DNA from: Adiantum capillus-veneris
Lineage: Eukaryota; Streptophyta; Polypodiopsida; Polypodiales; Pteridaceae
Assembly (NCBI GenBank): GCA_014529385.2
Contig: CM043966.1
Location: 94,067,087 to 94,131,086, forward strand
Reading direction: 5' to 3'
DNA: 64,000 nt
Part shown: positions 11,936 through 23,095 of the stretch, one piece after another
Layout: each line of letters opens with the position of its first letter
Position numbering within the stretch: the first letter of the stretch is position 1
Notes under the pieces: model-generated
Told to the model about the DNA's origin: nothing
Database searches by the model: none
Seen by the model: only the letters and a program-made list of their open reading frames with translations
Position numbers and translations under genes: made by a program

Positions 11936-13690
11936 ATGGACTCAAAACATACCGCAAAGGAACATGTCTTTGAGGTAGAGGATCGTGAGGGATTTGTAGG
12001 TGTGCGGCAAGCCATTTTAATCTTGTCTACATATTCTACCATACAAGCACCCTTTTTGAAGAGGATTGAAGAAATGCAACATGAGCTTCCTATTGCACTA
12101 CGCTGGAGTTCTTTGGAGAAGGAGGATATTCTTTTCTGGTTGAAAACCTCCTTCCCAAAATGGGAAACTCAGGTGTTATCAACCATTGCGGGAACCATGA
12201 GGATCCTAGGACTCTCAAAACGATCGAGTAAGCCACTTTCCATTAGTTCTCCCTTGTAGTGTTGTATATTGCATACTTTTCCTCCTTGAAATTTGAACTT
12301 ATGGATAAAGGTGCCTCTGAGAGTGTTTGTGGAAAAGGCTCAAATCCAGACCTACTTCTTACGCTAAAAGGTCATGGCACAACTACACATTCTAAAGGGG
12401 CTATAATTTGTTTGCACTCCAAAGGTAAAGCCAATATATATGAAAATGTCGACTGTGTTGGTGAAGCAATTCATTATGGACTAAGGTTTCTCAAAGAATC
12501 TAGACCTGTGAGACATTTTATTTATATAGGCATTACACACTTGATGGAAATTGTTTGGCTCAAAGTTTGTGAGGGGTCTTGTCATAAAATCTAATATCTA
12601 ACTAACCCAAATGATTTTCTCATATCAAAATGATCATGTAATGTGGGAGAATAAACAAAAACAAGAGTTAGAATATAGACATGTGCTAATGGATCCATCT
12701 CAGCATGAGAGCAAAGTCAATGGGTCCAAATGAGAGATGGTCTGTCAAAGAGTAATGCTAGCTAATGGAGCTTGAAAGACCTTAGGGTTAGCTTCATTAG
12801 AGACCTCCAAAGGTTAGTGTTAAAATTCCTTAGACCTAGGACCTTAGGCAAGCTATGGCTGAGCATGAGGTGGGAACCCGGCCCAAGCTTGAGGTGTTTG
12901 TCGTGCTTGTTGATTAAGGTACTTGAAGTGCTTGTCACGCTTGATGATTAAGGTGCTTGAGGTGCTTGTCATGTTTTATAACTAAGGTGATTGACAGGCT
13001 TCATGACTAAGGTGCTCAAGGGGTGAGGTGTTCCAATGTCAACATGATCCCCACAAGAAGAAGGTAGGGGCATGAGAGAGAACACACACACACACACTCA
13101 AGGCAAGCCCAAGACCTAAGAGGCAATAAGGACACATGTCAAGCACCTACACATGTTCCCCTCATGTAGTGCCACAGGTCCGACGAAGTTTGTGTGCCTT
13201 TTTATGTGTTGATCGTGCTACCCTTGGTATGATCGTGGATGCTAAAGAGCTCAATCTATCAAGTGAGTGGAAGTGAGTGGAAGCTCAATCTATCAAGTGA
13301 GTGGAAAAGGTTCTTAGGATTTGGTTGAACAATTTTTTTCCATATATGCGCTCAAACTTCCACAGAAACTGGTAGGTGACTTCGTGTTTCTTTCAATTCT
13401 GATAGATGTTGATGGGGTACCCACAATAACCTTGAAATTGGGAGAAATGTTGGCTCTATGGCATGTAGGGTATCTCATTGTCCGTTCAAACCATAGGCAG
13501 TACATAAAGAGGAACTACCTATTGCTTTAATGGAATTCTGGGAGCAATGTGTAAGTGCAAACCCGGGTTGGCTTGAGGCACAAGACCACGCCGAGAATGA
13601 TGACTATAATGCTATGAAGGGATGGTTTAAGATAGTCGATTCCTTTCAAGTACTAGTATTTTGAATCTTCTATTATTTTTGGATTTTTAG
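11936..13690 (+). pseudogene. Decayed kinase-like gene, copy A
   Basis: I do not recognise this gene with confidence. The N-terminal open part (11936-12259) contains EHVFEVEDREGFVGVRQAIL and LPIALRWSSLEKEDILFWLK. A second open part (12259-12594) has KGHGTTTHSKGAIICLHSKG, GEAIHYGLRFLKESRPVRHF and GITHLMEIVWLKVCEGS. An LTR fragment then interrupts it. After about 13180 the frame resumes in pieces (VDAKELNLSSEWK, ALKLPQKLVGDF, DVDGVPTI). The inverted copy B preserves LFLGSSRTSVVHKVEKDG followed by ARYSLKVP. That resembles a protein-kinase glycine loop plus the beta-3 lysine strand, so a C-terminal kinase-like domain is an inference. Stops, frameshifts and the insertion make it a pseudogene. Confidence 0.4.
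12580..13180 (+). repeat. Truncated LTR, family A, inside the kinase-like gene
   Basis: The segment begins TGTCATAAAATCTAATATC, the A-family LTR start, and follows the A1 LTR through ATGTGGGAGAATAAACA. It then degrades into short GGTGCTTGA-type repeats and an (AC)n run. Copy B of the inverted repeat lacks it, which gives an empty-site comparison. The right edge is uncertain by some tens of bases. Confidence 0.7.
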
Positions 13691-14085
13691 TTGGATACCC
13701 CGACTCTTCAAGTACTATTCTTTTGTGTTATTCTTGTGTTCAAACTCAGATGTCTTGTGAGTGCATGTATCTAAATGTTTGCCAACAAAACCATGTTACG
13801 GTTACTATAAAGGTGGGTACCCATGCAATGTGTCACGGTTACTACAAAGCCCAAACTATGTAAAAATGCATGTTGAATATACACTAAAGTTGGCATAGCG
13901 ATTGAGCATTTACTCGGAGAATTGTAGCAACACTTAAAAGGTTTTAAGTAGGTGAAAATGATATCTCTCAATTTTATTAGCAAGATAAGGGTACCCTTAT
14001 TTCAGTCTCCAATTTTCTCTCTCCAGGTTTTAACGTAGGACCCTCATCTCTCTCTGTGTGTGGTATGTCTTGGCAAAACAATAGC

Positions 14086-14693
14086 TATAACATTTAATGC
14101 ACTAATAACTTGTGTGTAGCAGAAATTGATAACATAGTGAGCATTCATTCAGACAAGTTCCTAATGAGCACTTCCTAGGTACTCTCTCTTCTTGGTGGGG
14201 AGTTTGGAAAATACCATGGGTGCACAATTGCGATAGCACCACCTTGGAGGGATGGGTTGCTCAAGGCTTGTTGAAGCCTAGAAACAAGATAGCTCACAAG
14301 CATAGGGGCATCAATAGTTGCTCTTTCATTAGCAAAATCAAATCTGCTACTCTTTACCTTCAAAGATAAGCACTCAAGCCTCTATATTCGTGGCTCGAAT
14401 ATTATTAATTGCAAGGAATAGAAGGGAGGGTCCAACAGAGCCAAGACAGCACCGGTTCCTGTCAAGCTTCTAATAGCTCAATAATGGTTAAGCCATAGGC
14501 AAGCCCTGTAAGACTCCATTAAGACCATAGCTCTCGACGGTATCCCCGTAACTGCATAAAGCAGGCGTGCTTCAAGGATGAAAATTCCCTATTCTACTTA
14601 CTCTTTTGCAATTAATAACAACAACCAGTTGTAGCAAGCTTGAGGACCTCTCTTCTTGAGCAAGAAAAGAGAAACCAATAGCTCTGATACCAA
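14086..14693 (-). repeat. Second, internally deleted copy at the A2 3' end
   Basis: Minus strand from 14693: primer site TGGTATCAGAGC (14681-14692), leader, and the start of gag (14363-14175, MKVKSSRFDFANERATIDAP, nearly the same as 25094-24906). At about 14171 the sequence jumps straight to the last 86 bp of the LTR, which ends at 14086. Almost the whole internal region is deleted. Confidence 0.8.
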
Positions 14694-15349
14694 TGCATTT
14701 AATGCACTAATAACTTGTGTGTAGCGGAAATTGATAACACAGTGAGAATTTCATTAGGAATAAGTTCCCAATGAGCATAGAGAGAGTATTTAATTTGAGA
14801 AAGCAACATAGCAATTTACACCTAGCTAATTTTGCATTGACAATACTTGAAAAGAGAGATAAATAGAACAATTGACAATAGTTAAGGACCGGATTTACAT
14901 GGAGCCGGTCCCCCCTTCAAAAAGGCTTCGTAGTATAGCTTCTCCCATCAAAGGAGACTTTTGTACAATACAATTTTTTTGTTCCTTGACAAAACTCATT
15001 GGTGCAATGAAGATGGAAGCTTCATGCACCAAATTATGCTTGAAAAACACACCTAGTGTCCTTAGCCTCGGTCCAAATACCTCACACACCTTCAAAAATG
15101 ATGAGAGCTAGCAGGGAATGAGGATAGATTAAGAGGAAGAAGGTGTATCTTACAAGAAATAAGTATTCTCCTCACATAATCACTCTAATAGCATAGCTTA
15201 GCTTAGCAATTAGCATGGTAGACAAGATGAGCATGCCATTGAAGCTTGGCTCTTGGTTGGATTTGCATTCTATAGCCAAGTGTTGTTGGTGTAGGCCTCT
15301 ACTTCTCAATGCTTGGAGAAGGAGACGGAGTTCTTGCTCAACACATAAC

Positions 15350-15393
<44 letters not shown>

Positions 15394-16288
15394 CAAAAAT
15401 GTGTAAGTAAAAAATGCAGCCATCTCTTTCTTCTTGGTCGAGCCCTCTTGCTAATTACTCATGCTGACCTCCCATTGGCTCCTGCAAAGCTTAGCCAATC
15501 ACAAATTAGAAGCATAATTGATAGCCTTGTGACATGTGTCTCCCTATCCCCTTTTGTGAGAGCTTTAGGTAATTAAATAATTCATTTAAACTCTCATTGG
15601 ACCTTTTAGTCTTCTAACCAATAGGAATCAGGCAAGCCATTGGGTTGCTAGATGCTCATTGGACCCCTTGGTAGAATGTCCAATAGTCTTCTAGGGAGCA
15701 TAATTTCTATTGGTTCTTTTGTCAAGCATTTTTAAATTGATTAGACTAATTTTACTCTAGCCTAATTCTCATTGGTCCACCTTTATGGCCATCCGATGGG
15801 ATTTGAGGGAAGCTTGGGGGCAACTGGCCTAGGAGCCTGACATGTGTCTAGTATTCCCTTTGTGTAAAGGGGGAGCTTTGGAGAGTGTGTGTGCGTGTGT
15901 GTGTGTGTGTGTTTCTCTCTCATCCCCTACTCTCATGGATCGCCCCCTCCTTGATAGGGATGTGTAAAGACTTTTGAGTCTTCCCACCACCATCCAATTT
16001 TCCCAGCTTTGACCATTTGGACTTTTCAATTAAAGTTTTGGAACCTTAGCCTATGGAAGTCTTAATGGAGCTGAACCTTAGGTCTTTTAAGCTCTAGTGA
16101 TGCACATTGCTCTTTTGCAGACTGTCCCCATCTGTATCCCTGTTTTCCCTCCTTTAGATCCCTGCAGAGATCAGTCTAGCAGCCTTACCAATATTCTAGC
16201 TTTTGCTCCCTTGGTACTTCCCCATATTAAATGATAAGTTTAACATGAGAAAATAGATTGGGAGAATTAGATATTAGTTTTTATGACA
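14694..16288 (-). repeat. Middle (shared) LTR of A2
   Basis: This LTR of about 1.6 kb closely matches 25425-27003. It serves as the 3' LTR of the long copy and the 5' LTR of the deleted copy. It contains (TG)n runs at about 15352-15391 and 15887-15912. The minus-strand start is TGTCATAAAAACT. At the other end TGCATTTAATGC replaces TGTAACATTTAATGC. Confidence 0.85.
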
Positions 16289-16331
16289 TTACCTCTCTCT
16301 TGAAATCATAGTCGTCCTCGACTATGATTTC
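16289..16331 (-). promoter_or_regulatory. A2 polypurine tract with 13-bp hairpin
   Basis: Minus strand: AAGAGAGAGGTAA directly precedes the LTR. It abuts a perfect 13-bp inverted repeat with arms GAAATCATAGTCG (16302-16314) and CGACTATGATTTC (16319-16331). The loop reads AGGA on the transcribed strand. Confidence 0.8.
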
Positions 16332-16648
16332 CGTAGAGAAGATAAAGCCTAGTCATTAGTCCCTTTGCTAGAGAGTAGAGGATCCCTATTTTACCCTACA
16401 ACACCATTCTAGAATGGATGACTAGTCCAGTTGGTGCTTGAGAGCCTTAGCTGCCGCAACCATGTCTGCAGTTTAGTCCATATCAATCTTCCATAGTAGA
16501 GTGACAAGCTCTATACTTGGTGTTCGGGAGACATCGTCTCCACAAACATGATCCTAAGCATGCATACTTATTATCATTTGTGCACAATAAAGAAAAAGAG
16601 AGTCTTATAACACAAAAAATTTGTTTATTTAACCATTTTTATATTTGC

Positions 16649-19538
16649 TTACTTTATGGAATCATCGTAAGCATTGACAAGGTTTAGGTTATCCTTTAAT
16701 TTTATGCCTTGCATCCATCTAGCATCTTCAAAAGGATAATTTTTAAACTTGATAAGATATCGTCGGATAGTCTTACCACCTCGTAATACCTTATCTTCGT
16801 GTCGGAGAATGGACTCAGGCTGCAGCACCTCTTCTTGGTCCTTAATCTCCGGTGGGTCTTCAATGATTGCTTCTTGAGGTGGCTCTCCTTTGTAAGGCTT
16901 TAGTAGGTTCATGTGGAAAGCATTGTGTATAAGCCAATGGTTGGGAAACTTAAGTTGGTAGGTCATCTCATTGATTGGCCTAAGAATTTGAAAGGGACCA
17001 TAATACCTTTTTGCTAACTTAGCATAGTACTTTTGGTGTCCTGTGGATTCTTGCCCGTTGTGTGCCTTAATCAAGGCTTGGGAAACTTAAGCAAGACCCA
17101 ATCATTTTGTTTAAAGGCTAGGGCTCTTTTGTGCTTATCAGCAGTAGACTTTTGCCTTTGCTGAGAGATGGATATAGCACCCTTAATCTTTTGAAAAGAT
17201 TCTTGCAGGTCTTGGCTATATTCATCTGCAACAAAGATCTTCCCATGTACCTTGAGTAGTAGGGGACTTTTTGATCTTCCCTCCATCACCTCAAAAGGTG
17301 CTTTTCCCGTGGAAGTATGTAGAGTGTTATTGTAAGCATACTCCACTAAAGGTAAGTATTTCTCCCATTGTTGGGACTTTTGATCTACTTCTGTGACATA
17401 AGCTTTTAGTAGATCAAGAATTGTTAGGTTAGCTATTTCACTTTGGCCATCCGTTTGGGGATGATAGGCCAAAGAGAAGTTTAGCCTTGTACCTAAATTT
17501 TCAAAGAGACCCTTCCAAAAATTACTGGTCATTCTAGGATATCTATCTGACAGTAGCTATGGTATTTGAAGATTTGTGATATAAAGAGGTTGCCATTTGA
17601 TTGTCCTTGATAGTCTTTTTGACTGGTATGAAATGTGCTTGTTTGATAAACCTGTCTATTATCGCCCATATTCCTGTATTCCCATGGATATACTTGGGCA
17701 ATCCAAAGATAAAATCCATGGATATGCTCTCCCATGGTGAATTAGGGATTGGCAAAGGTTGAAGCAGTCCAGGTTGCTTCCCTCTATCAAACTTCATCTT
17801 TTGGCTTACCACACATTTTGAAACATACTCTTGTATGTTTGCTTTTATGGCAGGCCAATAGAAATATGTTTCTATCCCTTTAGGATAGACTGAATCCCTA
17901 TATGCCCCACATAAGGAGGAGCATGAGATTCATACATTACTTTCACGTAGTGAGTTAGTAACGCATATTCTATTGCCATAGAGAAGATAACCATCTTATA
18001 GGGTAAATGGTTCTTCCTTCTTCCCTACTGTAAGGGATGAAATCACATTTCTAAAATTGGGATCGATAGCGTACTCATCTATCATGGAAGATAGATCATT
18101 GTGAGTTTCTATGGATACCGCATGCACTCTCGGTCGTCTTGAGAGTGCATCGGCCACTTGATTATGCTTGCCAACAATGTGAGAAATATGAAAATGAAAT
18201 TGCGAAACGAAATTTGTCCATTTCATTTGTTTGTCAGAGAGCTTGGCCTCATATATGTCTAGAGCTTGCTCAACAAGGTCGAGCCTTCAACTTTCGTAGG
18301 CTATGGCGTGCCCTTCTTGGAGCAAAACAGCTCCAAGGCAATCACCACAATTGTCGCATTGGACCTCAAATGGCTTTGAGAGATCCGATAGTGTAAGCAC
18401 AGGTTGAGAGATAAGCTTCTCTTTAAGATTTTTGAAAGCATTGTTCTCCTTGGTGGACCATATATACCTAACGTTTTTCTTTGTTAGGTCATGTAATGGT
18501 CCCGCTATTTGTGAGAACTTTTCTATGAAGCATCTATAGTATGCACACATACCTATATAGCTTCTTAATTCATGCAGATTCCTTGGATTAGGCCATCCTT
18601 TTATTACCTCTAACTTTGATGGATCCATTTTCTTGAGAAATAATGTGACCTAAATACTGAATCTCTTGTAAGAAAATTTCACTTTTCTTTCGATTTATAT
18701 AAAGCTTATTCTCTCGTAAAACTTGAAATATTACTTGGAGATGCTGCTTGTGTTCCTCTAAGGAATTAGATTAGATGATTATATCATCAAAGAACACTCC
18801 AGTAAAGCTTCGATGAGGCCTAAATAACTTCTCCATTAGACGGTTAAATGTGGCTGGTACATTGGTCAAGCCAAAAGGCATGACAATGTACTCGTAAAGA
18901 CCAAACGTAGTGCAAAATGTGGTCTTTACAATGTCTTGATCAACTATCCTTATTTGATGCTAGCCACTTTTTAGGTCAATCCTACTGAAGTAGGTCGATT
19001 CCTATAGCGTATCAAATAGGTCTTCTACCTGTGGAACGGGAAACCTATTCTTGGTAGTGATCCTATTTAGTGCTCTATAGTCAACACACATACGATATGT
19101 GCCATCTTTCTTTTGCACTAATAACACGGGTGAACAAAATGGAGAAGAGCTAGGCCTAACCATGCCTTTCTCAACCAAATCATGCACTTGCCACATAATC
19201 TCCTCTTGTTGACCTTGGGAAACTCGATAAGGAGGTTTTTTAGGCAGTGAGCTTCCTGGAAGAAGTTTAATTGCATGGTCATCATCCCCTCCTTTGTTTG
19301 GGAGGTAGTTCACAAGGGATGTCATTAATAAAAACATCTTGGAATCCCTTGAGGAACTTGGATAACTCTAATTCCTTTTGATCGGTTATATCTCTTTTTG
19401 CTAAAACATTAGGTTCATTTTGAGAATCTTTAACAAAAATCATGTACAGGAAAATAGAGCTCTTTATTGACTTATTGAAAGCTTGCTTATGTACAGTGGG
19501 TACGGTACTACCCAACTCCTTAGCATCTATTTACATAT
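16649..19538 (-). pseudogene. A2 pol: RT, RNase H, integrase, chromodomain
   Basis: Order on the minus strand. 19515-19002 holds the protease-RT linker and RT start ([38 protein letters not shown]). A stop-broken middle RT follows, with VFFDDIII still present near 18790. RNase H is at 18628-17996 (FEVQCDNCGDCLGAVLLQ, KHNQVADALSRRP). The integrase zinc-binding region lies near 17900 and the core at 17812-17071 (PIPNSPWESISMDFIFGLP, AYHPQTDGQSE). At 17074-16649 comes the C-terminal part with NHWLIHNAFHMNLLKPYK and a chromodomain-like [18 protein letters not shown]. Frameshifts and stops are scattered. It is the best guide for reading A1. In known relatives this polyprotein copies and integrates the element in virus-like particles. 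Confidence 0.9.
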
Positions 19539-19547
19539 CTTTTTCCC

Positions 19548-22500
19548 GGGTCCTACAAAATGGTGAGCGAGTTTTCCCGAGCGACGAAAAAAATGAGCAA
19601 GTCCCTCAATAAAGTCGTTTGTGAATTAGAGAGATTTTCAAAAGTGATAAGGGAAAAGAGATATAATAAATGTGACAAGATTGTGATATATAACACATTT
19701 GTTTATTCTAACCATAATAAATATGTACTAACATCCAAGCAAACATTTTTGTACCTGAGATGGTAGATACATCATCAAAACTGCAATTATTTTCTTGCTC
19801 CTATCCAAAGAGCTTATTGCATAAAAAACAAAACAACTACCAAGAAGACTTAAAGCTATCGATCAACAAATTGTCCTCTTAAGGGTGGTCAGGCCTGCAT
19901 GGGTCTGCTAGATAGAAGAGAGTTAGAGGATAGATCAACAATATCTGCAAGAAAAGATGGAGGGATGGCTATGAACGATGTTCCTATAAATTGTGCATCA
20001 TGTAACTCTTGCTCTCTAACAAAAATTAGATGTGTACCCATTTACAAAATTATAAGAAATCAAACGGCCTTTGAGACACCCATGCATGGAACTTGTGATC
20101 ACCTTGCACCAATCCATGTGAAGCTGTGTGATCTTGCTGGCCTCCATTAAAGACACCCATAGGATTTTGTTTTCTATTGTAGCATTATGAAGTGCAATCA
20201 AATTTAATTTCTCAAGAGTAGCCTAGCTCGCTTCTCCACAGTCGGACACTCAAAGTAAAGACCCTTGGTCTTTAGGATGTCCTCACCTCTTTCCACGTGT
20301 AAGTGACTATCATCGCCCTCATCCATGCATGGAGCCACCTCGGGCACTACGTGAAAAGGCATGAGCTCCAAAGTAGCGTCTCTCCTGGATATCTGTGGTT
20401 CTTAAGCCAGTGAACCCAACCCAATGTCTGTAATCTCACTCTCATCATCATAATTTTCAAAATTCTCAAAATCTTTGGTAATAGACCCTAAGCTTACTTG
20501 ATCACAATACAGAGAGGACCGTGAGTCAAGGAAACCCTTCTCCATTTTTGAGAACCACGACGAGTTGTTGGACTCATATTTAAATTCCCACATTCTTTCA
20601 GTATTTAAGTTTTACGTGTATGAGACGTACACTTTCAATGGCCAATAACATGAACACATTTATATGAACGTATTAATATTTGATGAGTGCATTAAATTGA
20701 ATAACATTTTTATCCCCCAAGAATGCAATGGACATGCCTGGGGGCTTTTTTTTTTCATATAAGAGTCATTTTGCGTGGGAGGGGATTGACCCCCATTTTA
20801 CAACCTGGAAAGGGGTTTGCATGTCCAAGCAGGGGTTAACCATGCATACTTGGTGTAACTTTGCCCAAATGGGCAAAGTTTGCCGAGCTGTTCCAAAACA
20901 CATACTCGACAATTGTGGACATTAACAACATTGATTACAACATAGGGAGACAACTTGAAGAGGTGTAGGTTCTGGCCATTTCTAGTGCTACTTACACTCG
21001 GCACAAGATATTCTCACCTGCACGTGGATTTTGACTTGCATCTTCAGGTTTGTGGGGCATGGGTGGTGGGCACATGGCAATCTCCTCACTTGCATTAGTT
21101 GGTCAAATTGCACAGTTAGTTGCACACAAAGCCTCACTCGGATTTGACACGGGTTTATTTTAGTGCTTAGCATGGGTCGAAAACTAACGTGAAACTCAAA
21201 ACGTAAAAAAGAAAGAAAAAAATACCGCAACATTGCCCAGATCTACCCAACCGGTGCATAGATTGGTTTGGACCAAAGGCTACGTGGTGATTATTTAGCT
21301 TTATATAACCTGCTAGAACTGTTTTTATAAAACCAGAACAAATAACGCGCTTTCTATGGTATGCTGAAGAGTTGCGTAAATCTGTTTTGGACATAGTGCA
21401 AAACTTGCTAGAACCAGTTCGCGCCGGCGCGGACTGGTTTCGTTAGGTTTCACAAGGGACTGCAGTCCTCCCACTGTGGAGCAGTGTGAATGCCAAAAAA
21501 CATTCGATCAAAAAGATTGCAGAGGCGGCAAGGGGCTGATTGCAGAAACACAATCATGACTCATAAATCTGCAGCAGTGTATGGAGCGAGTTGGGCATGG
21601 TCGTGACAGAATTCGCTGTTGTCTGTGCTGCAACCTAGGGCATAGATGCACTCAGAATATATCAAGCACTCGTGAGCATGGCCAGACATACTATTGAAAA
21701 GGATGTGGAAGAGTGGGTGCGCCTAAGTGTGGCCCATAAAGACTTAACGGAAGTTGCTCGACGACGACTATTGTGCAAGCTGCCCTTAGTGTTCGTGAAA
21801 GTATTTTTCCTAGACGAAGATGCATGAAACCGGAAACACTAGCAGAATTTTTGAACTATTCTCTTGTATATTTTAATAGAGGTTTTTCTTCCCTTTACCT
21901 TGGTTTTCAACCGGCTAATCTTTATTTTCAACTGGTTCAAGGCTCCGGTTCAAGGCTAAGTTGAGGAAAACCTTTCCCAGACATTGCTTGGCTTAAGTGT
22001 CCCATTAAAAACAAACATGCCTAGTAAATAAGAACATGTACATTAGCCTTAAAAAAGGTCTATTGTGTCAACTCCTACAACAATGCTTCTAACATACAAT
22101 ACTTTTTGTTGGTGAGTATGCAGATTTTTTGCCCATTTAATGCAAGGCAAGAAATTTAAGAGCAGCCAAGATTCAGTTGAATAGAGGGTAGAAGACCTTA
22201 GCTATCTATTATGGCACTATTCCATTGGACCAAAGACTAGAGGTCTATTTTTGGACACACCTAAACATGCCAAGTCCTCTGACTTTGTTAGACGAGCATG
22301 TAAACCTTGAGTGCTCAGAGAAAATAATATGGGAGAGCATGTTTATGCTATTGAATATGAGGCTTCTAAGTTCTACAAGGTTGTTATGTCTACTTTCCCA
22401 TTGCAGAGTGATGTCGATTTCTAGATTTCACCAATATTTATCAAATAGGACCTCCAAGACAACATTCATCACTCGGCAAGTGTTGTTGATAACATTAGAT

Positions 22501-23086
22501 GCCTACCTTTGCATACGTGCCATTTGTTGAGGAAATGTTGGAGAGGAGAGCATAGGACTCAGTATATTATAATTATTAGAGCAATTGGTGAGCATGAAGG
22601 TTGCACTTCACAGCATTTGTGGCCTAAGATACTTGCCAGATGGAGAGCAAAACTAACAAGCAATTTTCAAGACAGAATTACATAGGAAAGAAGCATGTGT
22701 TTTGTGTTTATACAAGTGGGTCGTTGGAGAAAGGGTTTACTTACGCTATCACCCTTCCCAAATTCCCTCATTACACCTGTGAGGATTTCCAAAGGTGGGA
22801 CAACAAACATGCCACATATGTGCCTTGCAAACACATCAATCTACTTCGTGTTTTTCACGTCCTTAGTTTGGACTCCGTTGCCCATGAGTTTGTGTAAGGC
22901 TGCACTCGAAAAGGTGGAATTGTTCCAAACCTTGTTAGGTACCCAAGTAGACTGATTAAATCTTGCATGACATGACTATTTTCTTTAATATAGCTTACGC
23001 TCTCATCAATTTGTAAAGGGTGTTGCTCCTATTTGCTCAAAAATTAGTTTCGCTCGTTTTTCTTTGCTCATTGATTGGAAATTTTA
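19548..23086 (+). mobile_element. Mutator-like DNA transposon nested in A2
   Basis: Both sides carry the 9-bp sequence CTTTTTCCC (19539-19547 and 23087-23095). The A1 copy, near 5975-5990, shows the uninterrupted site. The left end starts GGGTCCTACAAAATGG. The two ends share imperfect terminal inverted repeats: TGAGC, CGAGCGA and TGAGCAA occur in the same order and spacing inward from each end. A 9-bp duplication is typical of Mutator-like elements. Inside there is a SWIM-like zinc finger (22640-22897) but no readable DDE transposase core, so the element is probably defective or carries captured sequence. About 19.8-22.5 kb holds only short frames that I cannot assign. Confidence 0.7.
22640..22897 (+). 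pseudogene. SWIM-like zinc-finger fragment
   Basis: The open stretch reads KHVFCVYTSGSLEKGFTYAI, then HYTCEDFQRWDNKHATYVPC and KHINLLRVFHVLSLDS. The C-x(n)-C-x-H-I pattern followed by a leucine-rich helix fits a SWIM finger. The first cysteine of the usual CxC is replaced by tyrosine. SWIM fingers occur at the C-terminus of MULE transposases and also in ZSWIM/MEX-type ubiquitin ligases. The downstream VFHVLSLDS looks more like the latter, so this could be a captured gene piece. The upstream region 22.1-22.6 kb continues in broken frames. Confidence 0.45.
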
Positions 23087-23095
23087 CTTTTTCCC

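Larger units (their letters stand above)
11750..14080 (+). repeat. Long inverted repeat, arm 1 (outer part)
   Basis: This segment pairs with the reverse complement of 27575-29735. Landmarks include CCCTCTCTTGTA.TTATCTTGAG, AAAGGAACATGTCTTTGA, GATGCTAAAGAGCTCAATC and TTTTAACGTAGGACCCTCATC. Arm 1 is interrupted by an LTR fragment (12580-13180) and by element A2, and continues at 27009-27190. By eye the arms are clearly homologous but diverged by more than 10 percent. Confidence 0.8.

Noticed and set aside
13041-13110. Short regular repeats of GGTGCTTGA type and an (AC)n run as a CRISPR or satellite array
   Set aside because: The repeats are few, imperfect and lie inside a decayed LTR fragment. 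A CRISPR array is not expected in this genome.
15215-15406. Open frame ending in a Cys/Val repeat (CVCVCV)
   Set aside because: It is the translation of a (TG)n microsatellite inside an LTR. Similar frames at 25949, 33513 and 37922 have the same cause.
19899-20593. Short frames inside the Mutator-like element as a host gene
   Set aside because: The minus-strand text can be strung together through several stops, but no domain or exon border is convincing, so no gene is called.
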